The notes: a model not told the origin generated them from the sequence alone. A stretch of 42,500 nt of DNA from Cristatella mucedo (GCA_009760855.2 WPIO01000022.1:4060001-4102500), one strand, 5' to 3'. Positions 9,859-21,034 are shown, counted from the stretch's first letter. Numbers and translations: made by a program.

Positions 9859-11851
9859 ATTCTGAGCAACTCAAAACCCCGCGAGAAATATTGGGGTCAA
9901 CGCGTCCCTTAAGACTCCTGCTTTATCTAGGCCTCTCATTAGAGAAAATTCCAATTCATGCACAGCGGTGCAAGCAGTGGCACACAGAAATCCGTTTGAA
10001 TGCCAAAAGCAAAGCATGATAATAGGCATGCATGGTTGTACCAAAAAAGTGTAGTCACTGAGACCCGGTTAAGCTAGTGTCTGACGGCTCAGGTACTGTA
10101 GCATTTTCTGAATGAACTGTGAGCTCGGAAGCATAACCGGCAGTATGGCTGGAACAAGCAGCATGTACATCGCGTCCACAAACACGAGATTTTTTACGTG
10201 CTATGGATACAACAAACGCTTAAGCTTTAACCATGTCTGAAGGCACAGTTTTCGTGTTCAACTTTAGTAAGAGTTTTGATTTTGGAAGAATCTGCACCGA
10301 TCAGCATAGCCGAGCCAGGCTTGTTGAACCGGAAGCGTTCTAGGTAGGATCTCTAACAGTTGTACGAGATTAGACTTTTAAGCATTATTCTTTCTCAACG
10401 GAAGCTTTGGAATTTGATACTAATTGCACAGATTTCCAAAGCAATTATACGTGAACAAAAATTAGTAGGAAAATCGTACTATTTTTGCGTGGCGTACCCT
10501 TTCAAACGTCGAACTGGCAAGCCTGACTCCAACCACGTAGCCACACATTGCTTCACGCATAGCCCCAGTATCAGACTGCCTTGAGTTCCCCTTCCCCAAC
10601 TCTGAGAGGAGAGGGATCAGAAATTCCCAGGCGAGAGCAGCAATTCGGACAGCAAAGAAAATATTGCGTGGCTAGATTTTAATTTCACAAGTGCGTCGGA
10701 AGAGATTCCGCCGTGGATTCCGTGTGATCAGAGATCTTGATCGTACCGAATTTAGTTTGGAGCCTTTGACATCTAGGATCAACGAGCAGAACGTTTTGGA
10801 TGAAACTGTGAAAGCAACAAGTGAGAGAAAATGCAATCAAAGGTTTGCAAACCAATTCAGTGGACAAGATGGGCTGCGCTTCTACAACAATATAACCAAT
10901 CTATTTGTGGCTCTAGAAACCATCTGCAGCCCTAGTTAACGGCACCTGCTAACAGATATTTCACCCATGAGCCGCAGAGCTATGCTGCTTCATAACTGCA
11001 ATAAGTACCCGTCTCTCCCAATGGCTTAATCCGTGCGCCTCAAATCAAAATGTTGAGTGCCTTAAAATATAGAGACGGGCTGGTAGGTCGTAGACGACTT
11101 AAAAGATGGTGTCGTTCCTAGTGGGCCTTTAAGGCGGTTTTACGACGGTCTCCTTGTTTTGTTTATGCAAGCAATAACCAGGAAATTTTATGCATGACTA
11201 CAAAAGGAGCTGGCCACAGAGGACCGAGTTCCCTGTAAGGAAAATCAACATAAAATGGAAGCTGCTGGTAGAACTTCAGTTGGTGCTGATGCTACCACTG
11301 CACATAAGCGAAGCCTCAACAAGCAATTTTTTACGCCTCTAAACCACGAGTCGGCAGCTTTCAACTACCTCAAAGAGTGGTTACCACAGCGGGCATAGGC
11401 ATTGGTCAAAGCTGGTAACTTCGCCAGACCAAGGATTAAGATATTTGGATGCAATGAATTCGCGAAGAGCCAGCTGGAAGAGGAAAGCTGTATGTGAAGG
11501 TCTTGTTGAAGTGTTTTCGGCTTCCTGGTCAGCCACTGAAGGCTGACAGCTATCAGCAGCTGGCTCATGCTCTCTGAAAAAGAAAATTCACCAACATGGT
11601 ATTCGTTATGTCCCTCAAAGTCCATATCATTGATGGCTCATCTTGAAAATTCTAGGAAGACACGGAAGCTTACTCGGAGGAGTAAGGCGAGTACTTTCAC
11701 CCCGACATGCAGGAATTCGAGCGTCGTTATTAGGAGCGAATTATGGCGAAAGCAGGATGGGTACCTTGTGTGGAGCTTTATCGAGAAAACAGTTTGCCCT
11801 ATAGCCACGAATCTAGAGCATCTACTTATTTCTTAATATGCATACATAGTT
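9858..11851. other. Intron sequence, no gene recognised
   Basis: Nothing recognised. Modest open frames exist at 10691-10939 (+), 11365-11625 (-) and 11567-11836 (+), without family resemblance or splice support. Confidence 0.4.
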
Positions 11852-12004
11852 CATCTGCATAGCACCCAAACGGAACCGAGTCACTATCTAGGTACTTCAC
11901 AAATGCCACAGGGGTCGAGCCCACGAACTCGATCGTTTAAGGTGAGCACCTTGCTTGACCGTGGTCATCAGAGGCAAACACCTTAACCCCTAGGCCAAAC
12001 CAGA
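11852..12004 (-). mobile_element. SINE-1 (tRNA-derived), copy 1
   Basis: On the minus strand: a tRNA-like head with A-box-type ggtttggcctaggggttaag and B-box-type gtgggctcgacccc. A short body follows, then a LINE-like tail gtacctagatagtgactcgg...gggtgctatg. The head carries a partial internal expansion relative to the copies at 16266-16616. Confidence 0.75.
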
Positions 12005-12544
12005 GCAGCAAATCTTTTTGAGTGGAAAATTTTGGATGTCTCCTGAGTAAACATAAGTTAATATTTGTTCTATTGCTATTCTGCCTGACTAAATGTGAAT
12101 CTTAACAAACGAGTTCGTTAGTTTTCCCATCGGAAATGGGTTAATTTCAAGTTAATCACTCTCCTGGGCAGAAAAGCAAAGTTTGAAGGAATAGTGGCCA
12201 TCTTCTGTACTTTTAAGGCACAAGCAATCGGGAAATAACATCTACTACACAGGAACAACAACTGTGATACATGTTGCAATCAACAAGAAAGTGCAGCTGA
12301 ACAAGCTTAGGCTGTCTATCAATGCAAGATCACTGCAATCTTTTTTATCACTTCAGTACCTGAGGGACCTCTGGGATACTTGGATGCTTTTAAATCCTAT
12401 TGCTCATTGCGGGCTTTTATCCATATTTACTAGATTGTATAACTTGATGACTAGGCATAGGTACTTCTTTGAATGCATCGAAATTCCTAAAATGACGGTA
12501 GATAAAACTATGGAGCTGACCGGCTGCTAGATTTACATGGGGCC
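12005..12544. other. Intron sequence, no gene recognised
   Basis: An 88-codon open frame at 12264-12530 has no recognisable family. No repeat recognised. Confidence 0.4.
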
Positions 12545-12660
12545 AAGCACCCCAGAGGAATTTCGCAGTGCTTAAAGGAAAGATAAATATATCATTTCGT
12601 ACACAGGATTTTAACCCACGACCTACAAAATCAAGGCCACTGGTATCAATTAATTCATTT
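12545..12660 (-). mobile_element. Degenerate SINE-1 fragment
   Basis: The minus strand contains a B-box-like ggtcgtgggttaaaatcc, then a tail-like aagcactgcgaaattcctct followed by ggggtgctt. It resembles SINE-1 in order and spacing but is strongly diverged. Confidence 0.45.
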
Positions 12661-13599
12661 TCATTGAACCTCCGAGCAATAACGTTGACCTAATCATATT
12701 GCTCTAGTTTTACAGGTTTTATGTCTTTACTTACTAGCTCAAGAAAATCTTTAATCGAGGCTGAATAACTGTTGTCAGTGCAGTAAGGGTGCGTAAATCT
12801 GTAGCTCAACATACAGTACTGCTTTACAGCAATCTGAATGTGATCTTATTTGTGAGATCCTTTGGTTAAAAAACCTCTAGACAAATGACAAGCAGTAGTG
12901 AAAGACCATTTAGTTTAGCTGATCCTCGCATATTTAGGCTACCGTTCATCTTGGATGTAGCTGATTATCCAGACGAGCAATAGCCAAGCGGTTCTAGAAA
13001 GCTAAAGCAAACTTGAAAATGCGACACCAGCCAGGTTATTAACCACGCGGTTGACCCAGGTTTAACAAATGAAGAGGACGATTGTTTTGCTCTGCCATCG
13101 TCTGAAGAGCAGACAGAATGCAGCCGCATGAATTAGTCGGTGCCTGGAAGAATGTGTGCTCATGTTCGTTACAGTGACTACGTAGTCTTAAGAAAACCTT
13201 AGACATTGCGACGCGTTTCGGCGACGTGGATGGCACGAGCTAATCTGGCTCGTCTAACTCGGCAGTGGCAAAGCCAGGATTGCATTTCGGGCGACTGAAA
13301 GACATCCTAGTGCTTTGTAGCTGGTGGATAATGTGTGGTACAGCTCCACGGAATAACCTATGAAGTCAGATGGGAGCCGAACAGAGTGAAAGTATGAAAG
13401 CCGCCAGCTATTGAGCTGCCGTGCTGGCCGGCCTTTTTTTGCGAGCGATAAGAACTCGGCTGTTGCTCGTAGACTGAAAGCAGGACGTAAGCTCATCGTT
13501 GATGACGGTCGCAGGTGTAGGGGCGGCCTGCAGATTGCTTCCCCCACTCTAGATGGGAGATTCTAGATGAACTCCGCCCATGGCTGAAGAAGCCGGTTC
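12661..13599. other. Intron sequence, no gene recognised
   Basis: A 97-codon minus frame at 13254-13547 could be very old LINE sequence, but no motif supports that. Confidence 0.35.
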
Positions 13600-13758
13600 A
13601 AGATCACACTGGAGGAACAAGAAGATCGGATAGGTAGGCTGGTGTGTGCGATTGAAGAACCTGCAGGCCAGAGAGAGAGCGAGAGAGAGAGAGAGAAAGA
13701 GAGAGTGAGAGAAAGGAGGGAGAGAGATAGAGATAGAGAGAAAGATATAGAGAGATAG

Positions 13759-13806
<48 letters not shown>

Positions 13807-14170
13807 GAGGGAGAGAGATAGAGAGAAAGATATAGAGAGATAGAGACAGAGAGAAAAAGAGAGAGAGAGAGGGAGGGAGAGAGGGAGAGAGACAGATAGA
13901 TACAGAGACAGGGACAGAGCGAGAATTTTAAAATCGATTGATCCTTGACAGAGGGCCACTGAAACTCAGACAGAAGAGGTGTAGTGTAGCAGCTACTCTA
14001 TGAACGTATTAACGACAGACCAGACGAGCTGCCAAGTTTGGCATGAATTGCAGACGATCGAGAGCACAGGCTAAGAGTCGACAATAAAAGGAATTGCGGT
14101 TATCTAGATTTTTCATCACAATTCTGGGTAGACTGACAGGAAGAGCCAGTGAAATAGTAGGTCATAGGTC
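13600..14170 (-). mobile_element. LINE-C copy 2 split by a (GA)n expansion
   Basis: The right half (about 13930-14150) matches the LDYCNS-containing part of LINE-C copy 1, including aataaaaggaattgcggtta and aacgacagaccagacgagct. The left part (about 13600-13668, actggaggaacaagaagatc) matches 3050-3110. A 250-bp GA-rich array lies between them. No frame survives. Confidence 0.7.
13670..13922. repeat. (GA)n-rich microsatellite with GATA/GACA variants
   Basis: About 250 bp of gagaga with interspersed gata and gaca. The Leu/Ser-rich minus-strand frame at 13549-13959 is a translation of this repeat. Confidence 0.95.
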
Positions 14171-14585
14171 AGTGAAATAGTATCGGTTATTTTTCTATCA
14201 ATGGTGTGTCGATCTTAACCTCATAAGGAGATTGCTTGTGCATACTTACTTGTACGTCAATTTACATAAGCATGTGTCCGCTTGCACAATTAATATTTAT
14301 TTGTTATTGTCTGCAAGGCACAGGCAGAACATAACCATATGAAACACGGTGTATCTGAAATTCGTCAGACAATTGTTTTGTTTCCAAAGCATCTAATTCT
14401 TCGAACAAGCCAATATATGAACCCATGTATTATCCTGTTTATTGTTTGCAGTAGCAACGTGCTTAAATAGCTTTTTGCTGAAGGCATAAAAAGTAATGCT
14501 AGCTTACGGTAAGCTGCTGGTTGGCCTATTGCAACCCAATAGATTTTAGGACTGCTGATTGTAGCATGTTTCAAGCTGCAAGGCT
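14171..14585. other. Intron sequence, no gene seen
   Basis: No recognised feature. Confidence 0.45.
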
Positions 14586-14642
14586 TTTATTTATTATTTA
14601 TTATTTATATATATTATATATTAGATATATAATATATATATA

Positions 14643-14681
<39 letters not shown>

Positions 14682-14890
14682 ATATAATTTTTATTTAATT
14701 TATAATTTATATATAATATTATATATATATATTATATAATATATATTATAATATATATATTATATATATTTATTTATTTTATTTATTTATTTATTATTTA
14801 TTTACTATTATTATTTATTATTTATTATTTATTTATTATATATATATTATATATATATAATATAAATATAACATATTTTTATATAATATT
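14586..14890. repeat. (TA)n / (TTTA)n AT-rich array
   Basis: About 300 bp almost only A and T: TA runs and TTTA/TTA words. Adjacent to the 3' end of the SINE-2 copy on its right, so part may derive from that SINE's tail. Confidence 0.95.
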
Positions 14891-15058
14891 AGCTTATTTA
14901 ATAGCCTCTTTTGTATAGCAACAAAACAGCCTTCACGGCTATCACCACAGCTTGCACAGGCAATAAAGGATCCACCACCACAGAAGTCGAACCCACGACC
15001 TCGGTCCCGAGGTCGTGAAAAGCAACCGCCTTACCTAGTGTGCCATCACGTCTATATA
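14885..15058 (-). mobile_element. SINE-2 (tRNA-derived), copy 1
   Basis: Minus strand: tRNA-like head tgatggcacactaggtaagg with cggttgcttttcacgacctc; B-box-like gtcgtgggttcgactt; body ggtggatcctttattgcctg; and end aaaagaggctattaaataag followed by cta. The last 100 bases recur at 38465-38560 and 39660-39760. The tail differs from the LINE/SINE-1 tail, so its mobilising partner is unknown. Confidence 0.78.
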
Positions 15059-15100
15059 AATCTTGCTACAACACTTGAACAAAAGTTCGGTTTCTATAAC

Positions 15101-15102
<2 letters not shown>

Positions 15103-15172
<70 letters not shown>
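15103..15172. repeat. (GA)n microsatellite
   Basis: About 35 uninterrupted GA units. Confidence 0.97.
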
Positions 15173-15177
<5 letters not shown>

Positions 15178-15924
15178 AGAGATCGGTTCCTCGGAAAGGA
15201 ATCTCGGGTTATTGAGATTTTATTGAGCCGTACAAGACCCTGAGCATGCGTGCAACAGTATGACTGAACAGTAACCAGAGATTTACGGTTGAGTGAGTTT
15301 TTATTTCCGTTGGCCAACAGATACGGTCTGATATGCTGACACTTGCTTCCTTCGGCTGCTACCTGAAAGAATCAGCCCTGATATTAGACCTTGATCCTCC
15401 AAGGGAACCGGTCACCCTGTTGGTACATCCCTTTCATGTGCATATCATCCATTCCCGAGCAAAATTCCAAAGTCATCTGGCTGAATACGTGGTATCTTGA
15501 TTGCCAGACGATTGATTGTTTATGTGAAGTGCTGTGAGAAGTACCATGGTGTTTATGCATTTCCATGTTACTTCATGGCACTTCCGTGTTGGCATTCCTC
15601 TAGTTGTGGATCGGGTTATTTACCAGTATTCGACTACGAGTTGGCATAGCTCGAGTGAACTCTTTGTCCTTTGGGTCCAACAAGATGCTTCTTGAAAGCC
15701 TGCAAATGTTATTTATCATCGAAGCCTAACAGAGAAGGACTGCAAATTTATAATCAAGCACTATTCGAGACCTCCTAACTTTTAAGTGCTACTTAAAATC
15801 TTTAGCACTGCGAAATAATTGTCCTGTGGCAATCCTCACTGCACAATGCATACACAATCCTGATATAGGCTTGTTCTGTGTGGTGTGCGCTTAAAGAATA
15901 TAATAAGAAATACCTACGACACTT
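15173..15924. other. Intron sequence, no gene seen
   Basis: Unassigned. Confidence 0.45.
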
Positions 15925-15948
15925 GCACAACCTCGATAGAGAACTAAA

Positions 15949-15974
15949 TCTCTCTCTCTCTCTCTCTCTCTCTC
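15949..15974. repeat. (CT)n expansion inside the LINE-A tail
   Basis: The tail normally reads gagaacctaatctctttcta on this strand. Here the tctct has grown to about 13 CT units before cagggcactgtac. Confidence 0.88.
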
Positions 15975-16265
15975 AGGGCACTGTACACATATGTGTTAAA
16001 GAAAGCATGTCAATACGGTTAGTGATTACATGCACAGCATGAGCATAAGCATACGCAATGTTATGGGAAACAGGTGCATTGTTAGCTTCTTTTTAAAGGC
16101 CTTCCTATCTGGGGATGTCGTGACTCAGTCAGAGTGAGTTCCAAGCTTCGGGAGCATTTGGATTAAAGGCACGGTCTCCAAATTATTTGAGTATGGTTTT
16201 GAGGTGCAGGTCAAGCGACTTGATTCAGTAGAGCCGATGGTACCATGCCTGGCTCGAATGGGAAA

Positions 16266-16405
16266 AATATAACTCATTTATATGTAGCGCTCTAAGAGAA
16301 CTTCATCTCTATTCAGGCACTTCACATATGTCACGAGGTTCAAGCCCACGACCTAGGCCAGACCATGGTCGGGGCGAGCACCTTAACCACTGGGCCAAAC
16401 CAGGG
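16266..16405 (-). mobile_element. SINE-1, copy 2
   Basis: Minus strand: tRNA-like head (ggtttggcccagtggttaag, A box) and gtgctcgccccgaccatggt; B-box region gtgggcttgaacctc; tail gtgcctgaatagagatgaag and ttctcttagagcgctacata, ending in aaatgagttatatt. Nested in LINE-A copy 3. Confidence 0.85.
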
Positions 16406-16477
16406 TGGCCAAACCTTGGGAAGTATTTAGATAGGCTGGTGGATAGATGGGCTGGAGAAAGAGACCCAGGGAACCTA

Positions 16478-16616
16478 AATATAACTCATTTATATGTAGT
16501 GCCCCAAGAGAACTTAATCTCTATTCAGGCGCTTCACATATGCCTCGGGGCTCGAGCCCACGACCTCAGTCAGACCTTGGTCGGGGCGAGCACCTTAACC
16601 GCTAGACCAAACCAGC
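16478..16616 (-). mobile_element. SINE-1, copy 3
   Basis: Best-preserved copy. Head ggtttggtctagcggttaag (A box) and gtgctcgccccgaccaaggt, B-box gtgggctcgagcccc, tail aagcgcctgaatagagatta and agttctcttggggcactaca. It ends in the same aatataactcatttatatgt (plus-strand reading) as its neighbour 70 bp away, so the pair may be a local duplication or two related insertions. Confidence 0.88.
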
Positions 16617-16790
16617 TCGGCAAACTGTGAAAGCTTTGAAACTTTGAACTGACAAAGCTTTGAAGTCAATACGCTGCTTGTTAGGGAGCCAATGCAGGCC
16701 AGTGAGAAGTGGTTTAATGTGGAAACTGATGGGCTATCGGTAGACTGAGCTGTTGCACAAGACTACCAACATCATTAAAAAACCTGCCTG

Positions 16791-17634
16791 TTGTTTGCAT
16801 GATTCATTAGCTCAAAGGCCGGGCTGAGGGTGGCCACTGTCATACGAGGTTCTGGTGATTCGTAGAATGTCGAAGGCTCAAAGTTAATTCACTCGGTGCT
16901 GAACGTTGGATGCTACATGGAAGCAAGAATACCATGGTCGAACTAATCCAAGCTCCACTCGATACAACTGGCTGGAGCCAAAAGTACATGACTGAGTCTT
17001 GCATGCTCCAAACGAATTCGAATGTTAGTTAACGTCACATATAACGGCGAATCTGCTGGTCCGTATGAAGTTGTGAAAGTAATGTTAATGTAATCGCATT
17101 GCTATCAATAATCTTTTCGGACACTTACCGAGTGGCTAATGCATGCGACTGCATTCTTGGTGGTCAGTGGGATGTTCGTGTCCTTAGGCAAACATATTCG
17201 CTCCTACCAAGCAGGTCCAGTCAGCCATTGCTGCAGAGCTCTGAAACTGCCCACCAAAGTTAGAGCAGCAATAGATGCACTGGCACATTCAGTGGGATGT
17301 CGGCACAGTCAAAATTGATCGGTCTCGAATGACTGTAATAGAGTGAAGATGCTAGAAAACATGAAGTTACAGCTCTGACTGCCCTGCCATCACCACAAAC
17401 TATGCCTCTGCACTTGCCTGTGTCGTCGGTGCTCGTGCGTTGCAGCATCGCTGAAAAGCAACCTGTCTCCCTCTCGGGGCACACTCGGGCGTAAGAGCCA
17501 CTGCCCAGAAGCTGAATTAAGAGCTTTATTCACACTTTGCTGCAACTGCTGCGGCTGTCGCTGCTGCTGCCGATCTTAAAAGATGCCACCTCTGCGGGTG
17601 CCCAGTCGTTTGAATCGTGCTCCTTTTGCTGCAG
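16791..17634. other. Intron sequence before exon c, no feature recognised
   Basis: Unassigned; becomes GC-richer toward the exon. A CTG/CTGC-rich pyrimidine stretch near 17535-17570 precedes the acceptor. Confidence 0.45.
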
Positions 17635-17824
17635 CATCGAACCGTCTGCCAAGCAGTGTCCAAACACCAGCATGGTGGCGGTGCAGAAGCAGGCAAGCTT
17701 CGATACAACGAGTCAGAGCAGCGACTGCACCTGGACGTCTCTATCTTGAAGCGTGCGTTCGAGCCAGCTCTTGCCTGCACCAAGCGCTTCCTGAATGCTG
17801 TGCTCAACCATCCGTCGGTTGCTG
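17635..17824 (+). CDS. HSPA12-like exon c (L.LD...aFeP helix)
   Basis: The polypyrimidine-rich acceptor ctccttttgctgcag ends at 17634; the donor gctg|gtacgt is at 17824/17825. The exon starts in phase 0, matching the donor of the previous exon about 12 kb upstream, and ends in phase 1. The 63 codons begin HRTVCQAVSKHQHGGG, continue KLRYNESEQRLHLDVSILK and RAFEPALACTKRFLN, and end AVLNHPSVA. In HSPA12 proteins this place holds a basic stretch after YYKK, then g.L.ls...m..lFeP.v..I...i..ll..P.v, as seen here. The exon lies in a locally GC-richer island, and a long open frame on the opposite strand here is a shadow. No splice alternative was needed. Confidence 0.72.
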
Positions 17825-19918
17825 GTACGTTAGCAGAAGGCCTAACCCTACCACTACACGGTTGCTGCTGCACCTGCCGGCTCAGGCACCCGTTTATTTT
17901 TTGCTTGTAAGCATGCTCTCGTATCGAGCGTTGCAATTCGACTGCATGAGACATGCTGTGCACAGCAGGCAATAAGGGTGTGCCTGCTACGCACACAGGT
18001 AAGGGTAAATGAATCTGGCCGGTCTGTTTGGCCTGCCCATTCTTAGGAATGCTGCTGCTGTGGACCTGCATGCTTCTAGTCATTAGCCGGTCGTGAACAC
18101 CAGCGAGCAGAGCGGCTTTCGTGTTGGTAAGCCGACAAGGCAAGGGAGCCGTCGGCCAAACGCAGAATACTGGCAATGCTAGCATTTGTTTACAGATGAG
18201 CTAGGGCATCCGCTTGTCAGCCTGCAGGGGGCATGGGACCACTAGACAGACAGAGAGACAGGCTGCAGTGCTCGACGTAGGTAACCTTAGCCGAGGCATC
18301 GGCATGGTGTGATTCCGATGGTGTGATCTTCCATGGCCCCAGAATTAACCATGTGGCCAGCACTTAATTATAGCAGTAACGTCAAAGCAACTATCAGTAT
18401 CTCAGCAGCAGCAGCTGGCATGCCTGACTTTGTGCCTCACAGTTCCAGTGCCAGTTGGTTTCCTGCCCTGAACTAGGTTCACCAGCAGGGACCCATCAAA
18501 ACATGATATACCTTCAGCAGGCCCACCGGTACCTAATGGCTGCGGTTGGGCCTCACCCGAGCCTATGGCAGCAACAGACAACTCTCGACTCTGCTACATG
18601 ACACTAAGCAACATGTAAGTTGGATTCAAGTGGTCAAGGGACTACTAAATCGAAGATGCTTTGGTCCTCCGGTGCTGAACAGAGGCGGCATAGCGATCAA
18701 AGGAAAATAATTTAGGTGAGCGAATGCATTAGTGCAGCTAAGGATCATCAGTATGTAGCAATTGCTTAACTGTTACAACAGGTTGCTACTAGCTAGCTGT
18801 AGGTGTATCCAGAGGGACTGCACCATAAACCCTAAACACAATCTAAGGTGAAGGTGTAGCCCTCTTTTGAATGCATATGTTGTAGGTGCACCTGCCACTT
18901 GACAGAGCACCAGCCTTGGCAGGGTTGCTTTAGTGTGGGTAGTGCAAGCTTTAAGGGACCTTGGAAAGCTGCGGTTGATCATTGCCGACCAATCATTCAG
19001 CTCAATGCCTGCTCAAGCTCACGGATTGCACCTTGTGCCACATGAATTGTCATATGAATTTCTGTGTGAATACATGTCCTTGTTAATGTGGTGTAGGTTA
19101 ATTAATGTACCTGCATGAATATCCACTTATCTGCTTGCATAGGGCTATCAACCGTTGGATATGTGTTAGTATCTGTTCTCAGGTCTAATGCCAAATGTCA
19201 AAGTTGTCAATTTGTATTGTATGTGAGCAAACACACAATGCTAATGCAGTCATAGTGATACACTCTGTTCATGATCAGCTTCAGTAATGTTTGCATCCAC
19301 TTTTGCTTACTGTCAATACTGCTACCATTCCTGAGCCGTCATCTGATCAATGGTGTAAAATGTGCCACCGAATACCTTGCAAGTGAGACAGCAGGGCATT
19401 AACTCTTGAGCAGCTAGCTTGCGATGAGGGCGTGTGCAAATGCATGCGTGCCACCCGGTCGTATTGCTCAGCTGCAACAAATGAGACGAGAAAAGCACTA
19501 AATTACAAGAATTCGGCTAGGCAACCATCCGGGCCCCATCCCCCGAAGGAATGTGTCGAATTAATATGCTAAGATAAATCTGTTCAGGTTGTGAGAGTCC
19601 GGAGAGTTTGAAATAGATGCTGGAATAGGGGCTGAAAGAGCTTGAACGACACTTAACGGTGAGCCAGGCAATGTCGGTGTGAAGAACTCCACTCAATGGC
19701 TGTGGCTCCTCTCAAAGGGCATCGTTGCTCGAGCCTGGGCAATACCAGTAGTAGCAGCAGTAGGCAGAGCCTGCTGGACGCCTTTCGTGGCGTACATACG
19801 TGGCAAGCTGCCAGCGTCCAGCTGAGGCCGAGCAGAGTGCACAGCCCAGGCCGTTTAGCAGAGCACCGGCTCCGTGCAGCAATGATGACATGTCAGTGAA
19901 GAACTGCTGCAAAGCACC
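17825..19918. other. Intron sequence, no gene recognised
   Basis: GC-richer than average to about 18600. The long minus-strand frame at 17526-18185 overlaps exon c and is treated as a shadow. No repeat family recognised. Confidence 0.45.
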
Positions 19919-19980
19919 TTGGTCGGTGCTAGGGGTGAAAGGTCGGGGCTAGGGGGGATGCAAGGTCGGGGCTAGGGGTG
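19919..19980. repeat. Short GC-rich minisatellite, about 3 units
   Basis: Repeats of aggtcggggctagggg with variable 6-8 bp spacers (aggtcggggctaggggggat then aggtcggggctaggggtgca). Confidence 0.8.
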
Positions 19981-20867
19981 CACTCGGTGCAAAGTGGCTA
20001 GCTTAAGCGGCTCATGTGGAGCCCTCGAAGCCCCTCGATCGACTACCAGACATCCACGGAAGGTCTACAACGCACGGAGAGCTGCTCGAAAGGGGCTGGC
20101 GAGGCCTCTGGGCCCTTTCGGCCCCAGCATCGACAGCTTCGGGCAGCATCGTTTTTTGCTTAGATGCGGCTGAAATGCTGCTAGAGAGCATTGCATCGTC
20201 GGTCGGCACCCTCCAGGGTCTATTTCCAGAGGGAGTCGTGCACATTTTTAAGGAGAATGATGGGTTGTGTAAGAAGGGCAGAGAGGTCTTACACTTTTTC
20301 AGAAAGGTCTGTGGAGGCTTTTTGCAAGGCATACAGTTTTAGTGTGCAGCTCCAGGCTATCGACATTGGGGCATTGCAAAGGTTCTGGATGAGGTCTGTC
20401 GATTTTCGGAGAATCTTTTTCCAGCTGATACGCTCCGGGCCTCTAGCCCCTCGCGTCGTCGTCGCAGCTTTTTGGCTGGCTAATTAGCTTTGCAGGCCGT
20501 GAACCTTGTTGGGCAAAGCTCCGTGAATGCCCAATGCTTACAAACCCTGTAAACGTTGACCAAGTCGACGGCCTTATTTATGTCGCTGCCGAAAAGCCTC
20601 GACGGCTACCAGCCGCCTTGCAGCTGGCAATCCGGGTGGGGAAGTGCCATACCCTTGCTTTAGCAAGTGTATTATTATTATTATTATTATTATTAATACT
20701 CCTAGGGCTTAGACCAGGGAGGCTGATAATTCCTTATTCTCCTAGGTGGTCCGCACGGAGCTTCGGACTCTACTCGAATAACGGCTGGTAGCCATGTTAG
20801 AGGGGCGAAAGAACTCCTCTTAACAAGAAGGCAAGAAGCCAGTTTCCAGAAGAAGGCGTGCCCTTTT
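19981..20867. other. Intron sequence, no gene recognised
   Basis: Overlapping open frames on both strands at 20012-20342 have no family resemblance. The (ATT)n at 20670-20697, preceded by ttgctttagcaagtgt, may be the last bases of a LINE-A tail on the plus strand, too short to be sure. Confidence 0.4.
20670..20697. repeat. (ATT)n microsatellite
   Basis: About nine ATT units; possible terminus of a severely truncated LINE-A. Confidence 0.9.
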
Positions 20868-20981
20868 CGTTCAATTAAAGAGGCAGCCACACGCGGGGGG
20901 GGGGGGGGGGGGGGGGGAAGCCCCTCCTCCCTCCCTCCCTCCCTCCCCCCCCGTGTGGCTGCCTCTTAAATTGAACGAACG
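20868..20981. repeat. Inverted repeat with G-run and TCCC-run in the loop
   Basis: Left arm cgttcaattaaagaggcagc with cacacg (20868-20893). Right arm cgtgtggctgcctcttaaat with tgaacg (about 20952-20977), complementary except for one or two bases. Between them lie about 23 consecutive G, then aagcccctcc and (TCCC)n plus C-run. It could fold into a long hairpin, with the G-run able to form quadruplexes. Confidence 0.88.
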
Positions 20982-21034
20982 TTTAGAGGGAAAAAAGATT
21001 AAGCAAGTAATCGTACAAATCGTAAAAATGCGTC

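Larger units (their letters stand above)
15925..16790 (-). mobile_element. LINE-A copy 3, interrupted by two SINE-1 insertions
   Basis: Collinear with LINE-A copy 1: the tail at 15936-15985, ggggatgtcgtgactcagtc and gagcatttggattaaaggca at about 16115-16180, a bridging piece between the SINEs (16410-16475, like gatagatagcctggatccaa of copy 1), and tttgaagtcaatacgctgct plus gccaatgcaggccagtgaga at 16655-16710. Only the C-terminal RT part and 3' region remain. No frame survives. Confidence 0.82.

Noticed and set aside
16478-16616. tRNA gene
   Set aside because: A and B boxes are present, but the acceptor stem does not close and a LINE-like tail follows; it is a SINE. Same for 14885-15058 and 38390-38560.
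17526-18185. 219-codon minus-strand open frame
   Set aside because: Lies antisense over exon c of the HSPA12-like gene in a GC-richer patch, is Arg/Ala/Ser-rich and matches no family. Treated as a shadow.
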